In this document: piece after piece, positions 22,934 to 33,165 of the stretch
Position numbering within the stretch: the first letter of the stretch is position 1
Layout: every line of letters begins with the position of its first letter
Origin: Hormiphora californensis
Taxonomy: Eukaryota > Ctenophora > Tentaculata > Cydippida > Pleurobrachiidae
Direction: 5' to 3'
Assembly: GCA_020137815.1 (NCBI GenBank)
Contig: CM035351.1
Coordinates: forward strand, 1,537,966 to 1,601,965
DNA length: 64,000 nt
Position numbers and translations under genes: made by a program
Notes under the pieces: model-generated
What the model was told of the DNA's origin: nothing
What the model saw: the letters and a program-made list of their open reading frames with translations, nothing else
Database searches by the model: none

Positions 22934-23659
22934 GTATGTGGTGGGAGCTAGTTCTAAACCTGTCGTTAGGTAGGTGGTGGGAGCTGGTTCTAAACCTGTC
23001 GTTAGGTATGTGGTGGGAGCTGGTTCTAAACCTGTCGTTAGGTAGGTGGTGGGAGCTGGTTCTAAACCTGTCGTTAGGTATGTGTTGGGAGCTAGTTCTA
23101 AACCTGTCGTTAGGTAGGTGGTGGGAGCTGGTTCTAAACCTGTCGTTAGGTAGGTGGTGGGAGCTGGTTCTAAACCTGTCGTTAGGTAGGTGGTGGGAGC
23201 TGGTTCTAAACCTGTCGTTAGGTATGTGGTGGGAGCTGGTTCTAAACCTGTCGTTAGGTAGGTGGTGGGAGCTGGTTCTAAACCTGTCGTTAGGTAGGTG
23301 GTGGGAGCTAGTTCTAAACCTGTCGTTAGGTATGTGGTGGGAGCTGGTTCTAAACCTGTCGTTAGGTAGGTGGTGGGAGCTGGTTCTAAACCTGTCGTTA
23401 GGTAGGTGGTGGGAGCTGGTTCTAAACCTGTCGTTAGGTATGTGGTGGGAGCTGGTTCTAAACCTGTCGTTAGGTATGTGGTGGGAGCTGGTTCTAAACC
23501 TGTCGTTAGGTAGGTGGTGGGAGCTGGTTCTAAACCTGTCGTTAGGTAGGTGGTGGGAGCTGGTTCTAAACCTGTCGTTAGGTATGTGGTGGGAGCTGGT
23601 TCTAAACCTGTCGTTAGGTATGTGGTGGGAGCTGGTTCTAAACCTGTCGTTAGGTATGG
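22901..23659 (+). repeat. 36-bp minisatellite built on an exon/donor junction, copy A
   Basis: About 21 units of 36 bases. The first unit is the end of glucokinase exon 8 plus its splice donor; each later unit repeats GGTTCTAAACCTGTCGTTAG followed by GTATGT or GTAGGT. The 36-base period is 12 codons, so open frames on both strands are by-products. Confidence 0.97.
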
Positions 23660-23988
23660 TGTAGTATCGGACGGAGGGCGCGAGATTTGGCAATCTCTGC
23701 TGCGCTGCAGCGCCGAGCACTGCAGCGCCGAGCGCTCCGTTCTGCTATTCCATCCTTTTTCCCAGGATCACGGTTTTAGATTCGGTCTTAGATTCAGTGA
23801 GTTTAGCAACAGTTCGGAAAAGGCAATCTAAAAAGAGTTACGTGTCCATTTATTTCTACATTTCATTCGGCCACGGAACCAAAGTCTTTTTATTCAGCAA
23901 AGGAGACGGCGAGGGAAAGAACCATTGGTATTCCCTCTTCGTCTCAGTTTCGGCTTTACTCTATCTGGTGGCTTCGGTCAAAGGTAGA

Positions 23989-25959
23989 ATGCCCCCAAGG
24001 AAGCGGAAGTATGCCGCACCTGTGAGAAAGTCTAAGCGTATCGCAGCAATGGCGAGTGAAGACATCACCTCACCCCTACGAACACCTCTGTCCGTAGTAG
24101 AAGAAGAGCGAGTTTTGGTTAGGGCTAATGTGTACTCCAAAACTACCTCTGATTCTACCTCGAGCAAGGGTGATGAGAGAAGAACTACCGAGAAGAACGC
24201 AGAAACTATGCCTCTGTCCGTAGTAGAAGAAGAGCGAGTTTTGGTTAGGGCTAATGTGTACTCCAAAACTACCTCTGATTCTACCTCGAGTAAGGGTGAT
24301 GAGAGAAGAACTACCGAGGAGAACGCAGAAACTATGCCTCAGTCAGATAGCGGAGCGTTCGACTTCTTCTCGTTTATGGACAGTATGCCGGCGGTTCAGC
24401 AACCAGCTCCGTCCCACCGTGTTCCTTCGCCAGTCTACACTCCAGCAGCCAAGGGAGCGTTCCTGGGGGAAGACACCCTGCAGAGAAGTGACTCTTGTCG
24501 CGTGAGAGCCTTAAAGAAGGAATCTCGTGTCGAGACGCCACTGCCTACAGTAAATTTGAAGGAGGCCGGGAAGTTGTTTGTCAGAGGAGCTACCATACCG
24601 TCCCCTCTCAGACCAGTATCAGCAGAAGACAGTGAAGAGGAAGAGGAACAGTATTGGTACGGCTATGTCGACGGAAGAGGATACCACCCCATGTCCGAGA
24701 AACAGGAGCAGACGTACAGAAATTTTCTCGCTCGCCAGAGGGCTGGTATGCCGTCCCAGATAGACGATCCTCCTCGTCCCGTCATCATTGATCCTAGAGG
24801 AGAGCCTATCCGACCTACACCGATTGCTAGGCGAGATTGTAATCCGCGTCAGTTGGCTGTAGACAGCGATAGGGAGTCCGTGAGCACCGATACACTGTCT
24901 CGTGTACGGAGTGAACACCGTTACAGCAGGTTCCAGAAGATCAAGACACCGATCTACAAGTCAGGGGACGATTTTGATGTGTTCCTGATGAAGTTCCTGA
25001 AGTACCTGAAGCGGAGTAATGTTGCTTGGGTTGAGCTCGGAGAACATCTACTAGAAAGTATCGAGTGCAAAGACAAGTACAAGAGAGTGAACCGTCTGAA
25101 ACTCTTGGGACCGGAGCAACGTGATCCTGATCTCTTGATCTCCGCAGTCCGTAGCGCTATTGTAGATAGTGTGAAGGATGAGGAAGCTGAGAGGAGGAAG
25201 CTCATGCAGATGAAGCAGGATACCGAGGAATCTGTAGAGGAGTTTGCAGATCGTATTCGTGAGGTGGCTGAATATGCCTTCCCTAGTGAAATAGATAGGG
25301 TGGTTAATCAGCGCATGATCGAAGCTCTTCAGGACGGTCTAATAGACACCCGAGTGAGCGAACTAGTTTGTGATTTGAGGAGCTGCAATCTCAACTTCGA
25401 CAAAGTAGTTGTACAAGCTGCTAAACGGGCGAAGAGAAACCAGATGTTCAGAGGGGATGTGTACAGAGATCCCGCTTCTACTTCTCCTCACTCGGACAAT
25501 GTGTTCCGCATGACATCAAATGTCGTGGAAGACAATGCTCCCAGTGCTCCAGCTCGTCAGACATCAGGGAATGCTCCAGCGAGTGTACCTCAGTGTTCCA
25601 AGTGCAACCAGAGAGGTCATGACGATGACAATTGTTGGGCTAGTATGACTTGTCAACTTTGTCGAGCTCATGGACATCCTGCTCACCGATGTGAAAGATT
25701 CAGAGGTCGGAATGGCAACTCGCGAGGAGGTAGGAACTCGAACCCCACAACGAGGTCCGGAGGTGATCGTTCCAGTTCCTATCGAGGGTGTTATGAGTGT
25801 GGTGCTCTAGACCACCGAGTGGCACAGTGTCCAATTAGAGCAAGGACTGTTCAATGCTATTCTTGTTACCAGTTTGGGCACCGAGCGGCGGAGTGTCCTC
25901 AATTTCAGGGAAACGGCGGGGCGATTGGAGGCTACCCAGCAGCAACCGGTCGCCAGTGA
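23989..25959 (+). CDS. Gypsy Gag polyprotein with four zinc knuckles
   Basis: A 656-residue protein from the first ATG; the frame is open further upstream without ATG. A 39-codon segment is tandemly duplicated near the N-terminus (SVVEEERVLVRANVYSK repeated). The middle region has an Asp/Glu-rich segment and a capsid-like part around IKTPIYKSGDDFDVFL. The C-terminal region has four CX2CX4HX4C zinc knuckles (CSKCNQRGHDDDNC, CQLCRAHGHPAHRC, CYECGALDHRVAQC, CYSCYQFGHRAAEC), one or two more than usual. It forms the particle and packages RNA. Confidence 0.88.
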   Translation: MPPRKRKYAAPVRKSKRIAAMASEDITSPLRTPLSVVEEERVLVRANVYSKTTSDSTSSKGDERRTTEKNAETMPLSVVEEERVLVRANVYSKTTSDSTSSKGDERRTTEENAETMPQSDSGAFDFFSFMDSMPAVQQPAPSHRVPSPVYTPAAKGAFLGEDTLQRSDSCRVRALKKESRVETPLPTVNLKEAGKLFVRGATIPSPLRPVSAEDSEEEEEQYWYGYVDGRGYHPMSEKQEQTYRNFLARQRAGMPSQIDDPPRPVIIDPRGEPIRPTPIARRDCNPRQLAVDSDRESVSTDTLSRVRSEHRYSRFQKIKTPIYKSGDDFDVFLMKFLKYLKRSNVAWVELGEHLLESIECKDKYKRVNRLKLLGPEQRDPDLLISAVRSAIVDSVKDEEAERRKLMQMKQDTEESVEEFADRIREVAEYAFPSEIDRVVNQRMIEALQDGLIDTRVSELVCDLRSCNLNFDKVVVQAAKRAKRNQMFRGDVYRDPASTSPHSDNVFRMTSNVVEDNAPSAPARQTSGNAPASVPQCSKCNQRGHDDDNCWASMTCQLCRAHGHPAHRCERFRGRNGNSRGGRNSNPTTRSGGDRSSSYRGCYECGALDHRVAQCPIRARTVQCYSCYQFGHRAAECPQFQGNGGAIGGYPAATGRQ

Positions 25960-27536
25960 ACACTGTTACTAGAACGGATGTGGAGAGTGGAGAGAGGAGG
26001 AAGAACATAACAACTGTTTCACCTTCTCGATCCTTTGCTGCTGTTTGTTCTGAAGAAGTAACACCGCCCCAAGAGGAGAGTGTTGTGAAGAAGGTCGACA
26101 GCAGGGAACAGAAAACGTGTCAAGTTGTGATCGAGGGACAGATGGGAAAACACAGAGTCAGGGCATTTGTCGACTCTGGTTCTTCTATCAGTCTGGTATG
26201 TAAGCAGATAGTACAGCGGATGGGCATGCTCGACAGTATGGTTCCTACCAGTCGGAAGGTATTTGATTTCAGTGGGAATCCTATTTCTCTTCACGGTACT
26301 ATCGATCTCAACTTCTCCGTGGGCACAAGGGTTATTAATCAGTGCTTCGTGGTGTGTGGTTCAATGGATACGGAAGTGTTGCTGGGACATGACTTTCTTT
26401 CTGTTAACCATTGTTGTTTGGATTATGGTAGGGAGTTGTTTCTCCTTCCGGGAGGTGAGAGTGTTTCATTCGCTCCTCGGTTGAAGAATGTTGAGAAGTC
26501 GCACCTGATACGCGGGCTGCAGGGACAAGTAGTGCCACCTGATTCAATAGCCTACATTCAGGGTCGACTTCCACAGCATTTGAAATCGTGTGTGGGAATG
26601 ATTACACCATTTGGAGCTGTTGGTGAGGATGGGTTACTGGTGGCGAGTGCTGTAGCAGAGGGTAGAGATCAGAAGGTGACCCTGAAGGTGATCAACATCT
26701 CATGCCATCCAGTGTCTATCCGAAACAAGCAGGTTTTGGGTAGATTTGGTCCCATTCCAGAGTACAGGCCAATATCAGGAGTACAATGGGCGGACCAGGA
26801 CAGTGTTGTGAACAAGATCTCAATAGATGTTCATGAACGCTGGACAAGAGAGGAGCTTTTCGACAGACTTGGTCTGGCTAAACGGCAAGGGCCGGATATG
26901 ACCGAGGAAGAAGAAGGCCAGCTCAGGGAGATTTTATGGAAGTACAGGGATGTTTTCAGTTATGATGAGTATGATATTGGATGTTCCAATATGTACACTG
27001 CTGAAATCCGTTTGAAAGAGGGGGCACAACCCTGCTGGGCAAACCCTTTCCCTGTTCCTTATAAGTTGCGTGACGAGATGGATAGAAACATCGAGAAGAT
27101 GAAGGAGGCGGGAGTAGTGGAGGAGTTACAGGAGCCCTCAGACTGGAATTCTCCTATTTTCTTGGTGAAGAAGAAGACAGCAGGATCTTGGAGGTTAGTA
27201 GCTGACCTGAGGTGTGTGAACAAGGAGTGTGTGGGCGATAGCTATCCACTTCCCAACCTGAATCATGTTTTGGATAGTATTGGAGGGGATTCGATATTCT
27301 CGAGCTTTGATCTGTCCAAGGGATTCTGGCAAGTCCCGTACACACAAGAATCGAAAAAGGTAACAGCTTTTCTTCATCGTGGTCGTCAATTATGTTTCGC
27401 TAGGATGCTGATGGGACACAAAACATCGAGTTCCAAGTTCACTAGGATGATGGAGAAATTGTTAGGCACCTTGCCAATTGAACAGGTTATTTATTTTGTG
27501 GATGATGTGTTTCTCTCGTCCAAAACTGTGTCCTGA
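25854..27536 (+). CDS. Gypsy Pol, protease and first part of reverse transcriptase
   Basis: Overlaps gag by 106 bases in the -1 frame, suggesting ribosomal frameshifting. The aspartic protease motif DSGSS is at residues 107-111. Reverse transcriptase motifs include WRLVADLR, FDLSKGFWQVP and the catalytic YFVDD at 547-551. The frame stops nine residues after YFVDD, and the rest of pol continues in another frame from about 27478, so a one-base indel separates the two halves. Confidence 0.85.
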   Translation: MLFLLPVWAPSGGVSSISGKRRGDWRLPSSNRSPVNTVTRTDVESGERRKNITTVSPSRSFAAVCSEEVTPPQEESVVKKVDSREQKTCQVVIEGQMGKHRVRAFVDSGSSISLVCKQIVQRMGMLDSMVPTSRKVFDFSGNPISLHGTIDLNFSVGTRVINQCFVVCGSMDTEVLLGHDFLSVNHCCLDYGRELFLLPGGESVSFAPRLKNVEKSHLIRGLQGQVVPPDSIAYIQGRLPQHLKSCVGMITPFGAVGEDGLLVASAVAEGRDQKVTLKVINISCHPVSIRNKQVLGRFGPIPEYRPISGVQWADQDSVVNKISIDVHERWTREELFDRLGLAKRQGPDMTEEEEGQLREILWKYRDVFSYDEYDIGCSNMYTAEIRLKEGAQPCWANPFPVPYKLRDEMDRNIEKMKEAGVVEELQEPSDWNSPIFLVKKKTAGSWRLVADLRCVNKECVGDSYPLPNLNHVLDSIGGDSIFSSFDLSKGFWQVPYTQESKKVTAFLHRGRQLCFARMLMGHKTSSSKFTRMMEKLLGTLPIEQVIYFVDDVFLSSKTVS

Positions 27537-30420
27537 ACATCTAACACGTTTGGATAGACTTTTAAACCGTTTCCAAACAGCTAATCTCAAGATATCTCCC
27601 GGGAAGACAGAGTTGTTGAAGAAGGAGGTGGAGTTTGTGGGGATCTCTATCAGCGGTAAGGGTGTCAGCATCACTGATGATAGAGTTAAATCCCTGACAT
27701 CTCTCCCAGCTCCAAAGTCGAGGAAGGAAGTAAGTGAAGTACTAGGTGCGTTCAATTACATTCGAAAGTGGGTAAAAGGGTTCAGTTCAATTACCAAGCC
27801 GCTCCATAACATCCTATCAGGACCGAAGAGTCGTCCCTTTGTGTGGTCTGCTGAGTGTGACAGGGCATACAACCACTTGAAAGAGTTGGTGTGTGAAAAG
27901 ACCACCCTGTCTATACCCGATCCTGACGACCCTTTTCAGAGCTATGAGGTGACTGTAGATGCCAGTATGGATGGTTATGGTGCCACTTTATCTCAGGAGT
28001 TAATGTGTGATGACGTGAGAGAGCGGAAAATAATCGCCTTTTATAGCAAGAGTGTTCCCAACTACAAGCGTGCTCGAGGTCAGACGAGGTTGGAGTTTGA
28101 CGCTATGGTAGCAGCTCTGGAGAATTGGAAAGTATATCTGATGAACACGAAGTTTACTGTGGTAACGGATTGTAAGAGTCTGCTGTCAGCTGAGGACTCT
28201 CTGTTTGCCAAGTCGGACCCTACTATCATCCGTAAGGTTCAGTTACTTGCAAATTATGATTTCGAAATCCGTCATATTGCGGGTGAAACTAACACTCTTG
28301 CTGATTTTCTCTCCCGTTTTCCCTTTCGTCGTAGTAAAACAGATACAGGTACTCAGACAGAGGAGAAGCACACGATTCCTAGAATCGTGCTTCCTTCACC
28401 GTGCGATAACCTGGTGCGGGTAGGGTGTAGTGGTTCATCACTGAGCGCTACATCAGACCCTGCAGATACTCGAGATGGTGTTGGGTGTAGTGGTTCTTCA
28501 CAGAGCGCTACATCAAACACTGCAGATACTCGAGATGGTGTTGGGTGTAGTGGTTCTTCACAGAGCGCTACATCAAACACTGCAGATACTCGAGATGAGA
28601 TTCCTGTTCTCAGATCGAGTAGTGATGAGGAGGTGGAGGAGTTGTGTGGGGAAGATCAACCTACACGTGTGCAATCTGACGATATATCAGAGTTGGGGAG
28701 TGAGCAGCAGTCGGTCAACAATCTCATCTCACGGGGTGATGTGACTGACGTTGTTATCAACCAGTTACACGGGGTGCCGGATATCAGGGGAAGTATTTGT
28801 GAGGACGAGATTTCTCTCGTTTTGGAAAATCCACAATTTCTTACTGATGGTGTTCCCGTTATATTGGAAGATGCAGAGGGAATAAATGTTGGTGAGAAGG
28901 GCACTGAGGCGGATGGAGCTTGTGATACAGATCATTTTGGATTTGGTTGGCTCGATTCCTGCAATGAAAGTGAGGTCCATCACCAGACCATTTACCACGT
29001 TGAACCTAGTTGTTGGTGTACCGCCAAACCAGCTAGCACGGTTCCAGAGGTGCTGGAGGTGAATGCGATTTTTGATATTCCTGATGGGGGAGGACAGTTA
29101 TTAGACTGGAGAGAGTGGGAAACTGCGCAGAAAGAGGACGATATATTTCTAGTGGTGAGGAATTGGGTGATCCAGGGCTCGCGAGACGTCGTGCAAGCTA
29201 ACAGGACCCCTACTGAACTGATGTCATTGTGGAAACAGTTCAATTTGCTTCGTGTGGAGGACGGAGTACTGCAGAGGAGGTGGAATTTTACATCAACAGG
29301 AGAAGACAGGTGGCTGATCCTTGTTCCACCGGATAAGAGAGAGTTAGTGATGAACAGATGCCATGGTGATCTTTGCGGACATGCCGGAGTGGAAAACACT
29401 CAGCTTTGTTTGCGGAGGTGGTACTATTGGCCAGGGATGGAGAGTGATGTGAAGGAGTTCGTTGCAGCGTGTGTTAACTGTGGGTCCAACAAACAACCCA
29501 GGGCCTACGGGAGAGCTCCAATGGCGAGAATGATGTTCCACCATTTCAATGATGCCATCATTATCGACCACATTGTTCCTCAGAGGAAAGGGAACACACC
29601 TCGAAGGAACAATGCAATCCTCACCATCTCAGACGCCTGGTCCAACTTTGTAATTGCTGTACCGGTGAAATCCCAGACCAGTGAGGAGAACAGAAGAACT
29701 ATCCTTGAGAGTTGGGTGTACCGTATGGGGTGGCCACGTGAGATAATATGCGACAATCACCAGGGGTTCCGAGGCGCCCAGTTTAGAAGATTCTTCGAAA
29801 TCCATGGTGTTAAGTTAACATATGGAACAGCTTACAAGGCGGCCAGTACAGCGAGAGCGGAGATGAACAACAAACGTACCAACACTGTTCTGAGGGCCAC
29901 ACTTCATCAAATGTGTCCTCGAAATTGGGATCTCCATCTTGCCAAGGTATCCTTTGTTCTAAACTGTTTGAAAAACAGAAGGACCGGTTACACAGCTAAC
30001 AGATTGGTGTATGGGCGTGAGTTGAATGTTCCAGAGATGCTCATGTTGGATAGAGGTGGTGATTCCGAACAGAGTAGTGAGCCGAATTTGTCTGCTGAGA
30101 TATATAGAAGCTCCAAGGAACTGCGGGATATCTCCAGGAGGGTGAGGAAGAACATGGACACAGACTGGGGGTATGCCAAGAGATCATACGACAAGAAATG
30201 TCATGATCCAGGGTACTCTGCAGGAGATCAGGTGTTTGTGAGGATAAATTGTCCAGCTCACAAGTTTGGAGCTCGTTGGAATGGCCCATTCTTGGTGAAG
30301 AGAGTATTGAACCCTTACCTTTACATGTGCAAAATCAGCAACAGAGGACAATGTGATCAATCTCCCCGAAGTGAAGTTTACCGAAAGAAGCAGGCAGGTG
30401 AAAACACGGGGGTCAAGTGA
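27478..30420 (+). CDS. Gypsy Pol, end of RT, RNase H and integrase
   Basis: Continues pol after the frame break. Real coding begins near 27525 (CPEHLTRL). RNase H shows VTVDASMDG and VVTDCKSLL. A spacer follows with a 22-residue unit repeated three times (VGCSGSSQSATSNTADTRD). The integrase has an HHCC-type zinc region (HGDLCGHAG through CVNCG) and a catalytic core with Asp in IIIDHIV, Asp in IICDNHQG and Glu in ARAEMNN. The C-terminus (GDQVFVR, WNGPFLV) resembles the GPY/F module. No chromodomain seen. Confidence 0.85.
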   Translation: MNRLFILWMMCFSRPKLCPEHLTRLDRLLNRFQTANLKISPGKTELLKKEVEFVGISISGKGVSITDDRVKSLTSLPAPKSRKEVSEVLGAFNYIRKWVKGFSSITKPLHNILSGPKSRPFVWSAECDRAYNHLKELVCEKTTLSIPDPDDPFQSYEVTVDASMDGYGATLSQELMCDDVRERKIIAFYSKSVPNYKRARGQTRLEFDAMVAALENWKVYLMNTKFTVVTDCKSLLSAEDSLFAKSDPTIIRKVQLLANYDFEIRHIAGETNTLADFLSRFPFRRSKTDTGTQTEEKHTIPRIVLPSPCDNLVRVGCSGSSLSATSDPADTRDGVGCSGSSQSATSNTADTRDGVGCSGSSQSATSNTADTRDEIPVLRSSSDEEVEELCGEDQPTRVQSDDISELGSEQQSVNNLISRGDVTDVVINQLHGVPDIRGSICEDEISLVLENPQFLTDGVPVILEDAEGINVGEKGTEADGACDTDHFGFGWLDSCNESEVHHQTIYHVEPSCWCTAKPASTVPEVLEVNAIFDIPDGGGQLLDWREWETAQKEDDIFLVVRNWVIQGSRDVVQANRTPTELMSLWKQFNLLRVEDGVLQRRWNFTSTGEDRWLILVPPDKRELVMNRCHGDLCGHAGVENTQLCLRRWYYWPGMESDVKEFVAACVNCGSNKQPRAYGRAPMARMMFHHFNDAIIIDHIVPQRKGNTPRRNNAILTISDAWSNFVIAVPVKSQTSEENRRTILESWVYRMGWPREIICDNHQGFRGAQFRRFFEIHGVKLTYGTAYKAASTARAEMNNKRTNTVLRATLHQMCPRNWDLHLAKVSFVLNCLKNRRTGYTANRLVYGRELNVPEMLMLDRGGDSEQSSEPNLSAEIYRSSKELRDISRRVRKNMDTDWGYAKRSYDKKCHDPGYSAGDQVFVRINCPAHKFGARWNGPFLVKRVLNPYLYMCKISNRGQCDQSPRSEVYRKKQAGENTGVK

Positions 30421-30500
30421 AACCGTGTGATTCTGTTGATCCTGTTCCTCTCATCGATTTTAGCTACGGGGGAGACCACAAGAGGAAAACTATTGTATAG

Positions 30501-31534
30501 GCTCCTGTAAGATTGGTGCTGGCAAGTGGGTTTCTCTTGCCGAGTCTGGTGTGTGGCGATAGATTCCGGTTCCCAGCAGGTGGAATGGGATTTTGTTGTA
30601 TTGGAGGTCTGAATGTGGGACTATCCAGTAGGGAAGTAAAGGGATTCTTCAGAGGAGGAGCTAGTGAAACCTTGACAGAGGCTCCGTGTTTGGGGGTTGA
30701 ATGAATAGAGCACTGATTTGTCGAGAGGACGTCCCTCCAACTATATTGTATTTTGATTTTGTATTGAAACAGTCTGCGGATCTTCGATATGGACGATGTC
30801 AAGACATCATTTGCAGTGAACGAATTTGACTTCGTTTTCCCTGCTGTAGGTGAGATGATTGTCAGATTGTTCCAATAATCCCGGGGAGTCTGGGTTAGAT
30901 TGATTGACGTTTGTGTTGAAGGGTGCGGAATAAGGCCATTGTATTATTTTCGGACAATCATACTGGCTGTGTCGTTAGTTTAGTTTGCACTTTCGAGTTG
31001 AGGGTGTTGTTCCCATGTATCGCCATCAGGTCGTGACTTATTTTGGGTCAATGTCAATAGGTCAATGGTTACACAGGAAGTCTGTTTCTGTAGATTTTAT
31101 TTAAACAGGATCGTGTGTTGGTCTTTGGGTCGTATTACAGGGCCTTGGAAGTCGAGCTGTGGAATATGCAGGTTCATTCCGGGACGGGGTATCCTGCCCG
31201 ATATGTCTAATAGGATCCGTCAATGGAATGTTCGCTGCATGTTCTTTTCCGGCTCAGATATATGTTGCTGAGACGAGGAGTTGTTGCTTTGGGGAGTGGT
31301 GTGCTGAAGATGGAGGAGTTGTTGCTTGGGTGGGGAAGTAATGAATTCAGCGTCAGTTTAGCTTGGGTGGGTGTATCTGCCCCTCAGGGGACTGGTTCGG
31401 TGTCTATTAAAAGTGCTATGGGGGAGTACCACTTCACTTAACCAGGATAGTAAAGCTGAAGGCCTGGGAGGTAGTACCATGGAAGAAGAAGAATGAGCAG
31501 AGTATCGGTTTGAGGGGTTCTCAGGTGTAGGGAT
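30501..31534. other. Downstream flank of the gypsy element, no gene
   Basis: A short purine tract (ACGGGGGAGA, about 30465) could be a polypurine tract. The rest has no LTR-like repeat of the 5' flank and no convincing coding region. Confidence 0.4.
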
Positions 31535-33165
31535 CCGAAGTGGTGGTCCAGGAGAGGAGCCACGGAGAGAGGGAGGGGTTGACCCCAGGCGAGGAACACC
31601 GAAAGAGAGCTGGTGTTGGTTGATGTGGGGGTGGACCCAGGGAGGAACACCGAAGAGAGCTGGTGGGGTTGAGGGAGGGGTGGAACCAGGAGAGGGAGCA
31701 CCGGAGGAGAGGGAGGGGTGACCCAGGAGAGGAACACCGAAGAGAGCGGTGTGGTGAGGGAGGGTGACCAAAGCGAGAGGAGCACCGGGAGAGAGCGCTG
31801 CTGTGGGAGGGAGGGGGACACAGGAGAGGAGCACCGGACAGAGAGAAGGTTGTGAGAGGGAAGAGGGGTTGACCCAGGAAAGGAGCACCCCCGGAGAGAG
31901 CAGGTGTGGAGATGTGGAGAGGGAGGGGTGACCCAGGAAAGGAGCACCGGAGAGGAGGTGTGACCCAGGAGAGGAGCCACCGGAGAGAGCTGGTTTGTGG
32001 AGGGGAGGGGGGGACACCAGAAAGGAGCCACCGGAGAGGGAGGGGTGACCCAGGGAGAGGAGCACCCGGGAGAGCAGTGGGGAGAGGGAGGGGGAAAAAG
32101 AGAGGAGAAAAGGGAGAGGGAGGGGTGACAAGGAGAGAGCAAAAGAGAGCGGAAGAGCAGGTTGTGGAGAGGGAGGGGTTGAACCAGGAGAGGAGGCACC
32201 GGAGAGAGCTGGGGTGGTGAGGGGGGGTGGCCAAGGACAGCGAGCAACCGAGAGAGCAGGTGTGGAGAGGAGGGGGGACCTCAGGAAGAGGAACCACCGG
32301 AGAGAGCTGGTGTGGAGAGGGAGGGGGGACCCAGGAGAGGAAACACCGGAGGAGGAAGCAGGTGTGGAGAGGGAGGGGTGACCAGGAGAGGAGCCCCGGG
32401 AGAGAAGCTGGCGGTGGTTGAGGGTGGGGGGGGTGAAAAAGGAGAGGAGCACCGGAGAGAGAGAGCAGGAGGAGAGGCAGGTGTGGAGAGGGAGTGGTGA
32501 CCCAGGAGAGGGCACCGGAAGAGGGATGGGGTGACCCAGGAGGGAGCCCGGAGGAGAGCAGGTGTGGAGAGGGAGGGGTGACAGGAGAGGAGAACCGGAG
32601 AGAGCTGGTGCTCATGGTGAGGGTGGGGGTGACCCAGGACAGGCGCACCGCGAGAGAGCAGGTGTGGTGAGGTGGGGGTGACCCAGGAGAGAAACACCGG
32701 AGAGAGCAGGTGTGGAGAGGGATGGGTGACCCCCCAGGAGAGGAGAACCGGAGAGAGCAGGTGTGGTGAGGGAGGGGTGACCCAGGAGAGGAGCACCGGG
32801 AGGGAGGGGTGACCCAGGACAGGAGCCACAGAAGAGTCAGGTGGAGAGGAGGGGTGACCCAGGCGAGGAACACCGGAGAGAGTGGTGTGGAGAGGAGGGG
32901 TGACCAGGAGAGGAAACACCGGAGAGCAGGTGTGGAGAGGGAGGGGGGACCCCCAGGAGAGGAGCACCGGAGGAGAGCTGGTGTGTGGTGTGGTGAGGGA
33001 GGGGTGACCCAGGAGAGGAGAACCGGAGAGAGCTGGTGGTGGTGAGGGGGGGTGACCCAGGAGAGAGCACCGGAGAGGGAGGGTGTTTGACCCAGGAGAG
33101 GAGCCCGGAGAGGAGCTGGGTGTGGTGAGGGAGGGGTGACCAAAGGAGAGGGGCACCGAAATTGA
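31535..33165. repeat. Purine-rich minisatellite, about 48-bp unit
   Basis: Roughly 33 noisy units containing GGAGAGAGCAGGTGTGG, GGGAGGGGTGACCCAGG and AGAGGAGCACCGG. The + strand is almost all purine plus T, giving long Ser/Pro-rich open frames on the minus strand that are artefacts. Units differ by many small indels. Confidence 0.93.

Larger units (their letters stand above)
17668..23659 (+). repeat. Segmental duplication, upstream copy
   Basis: From AGCCCTCGGGTGCTAACCCGG onward the sequence parallels 46760-56515 in the same orientation: a mosaic of small repeats, a GGTTAGGGCTGGGTTTCGG stretch, and then glucokinase exons 1-8 with introns at very high identity. It ends inside the 36-bp minisatellite, where the gypsy element begins. 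Insertions private to this copy are at about 17952-18295, 18643-19807 and 19959-20748. Confidence 0.85.
23660..30500 (+). mobile_element. Ty3/gypsy-type LTR retrotransposon, LTRs not found
   Basis: Contains gag (23989-25959) and a pol split in two frames (25854-27536, 27478-30420). Domain order is protease, reverse transcriptase, RNase H, integrase, as in Ty3/gypsy. Pol begins in the -1 frame relative to gag and overlaps it. The left edge may be TGTAGTATCGG at 23660, right after the minisatellite. I searched 30420-31530 for a matching repeat and saw none, so the LTRs are missing, diverged or not recognisable. No envelope ORF. The right boundary is uncertain. Confidence 0.85.

Noticed and set aside
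22934-23659. CRISPR-like array
   Set aside because: Units are contiguous with no unique spacers, and the genome is eukaryotic.
22896-23720. Long repeated open frames over the 36-bp minisatellite (both strands)
   Set aside because: The unit is a multiple of three, so frames without a stop extend automatically; not evidence of a repeat protein.
30420-31530. 3' LTR of the gypsy element
   Set aside because: No stretch matching the region just upstream of gag could be found by eye.
31358-33156. Ser/Pro/Leu-rich long ORFs on the minus strand
   Set aside because: By-product of a purine-rich tandem repeat; frames are interrupted at random by indels and show no domain.
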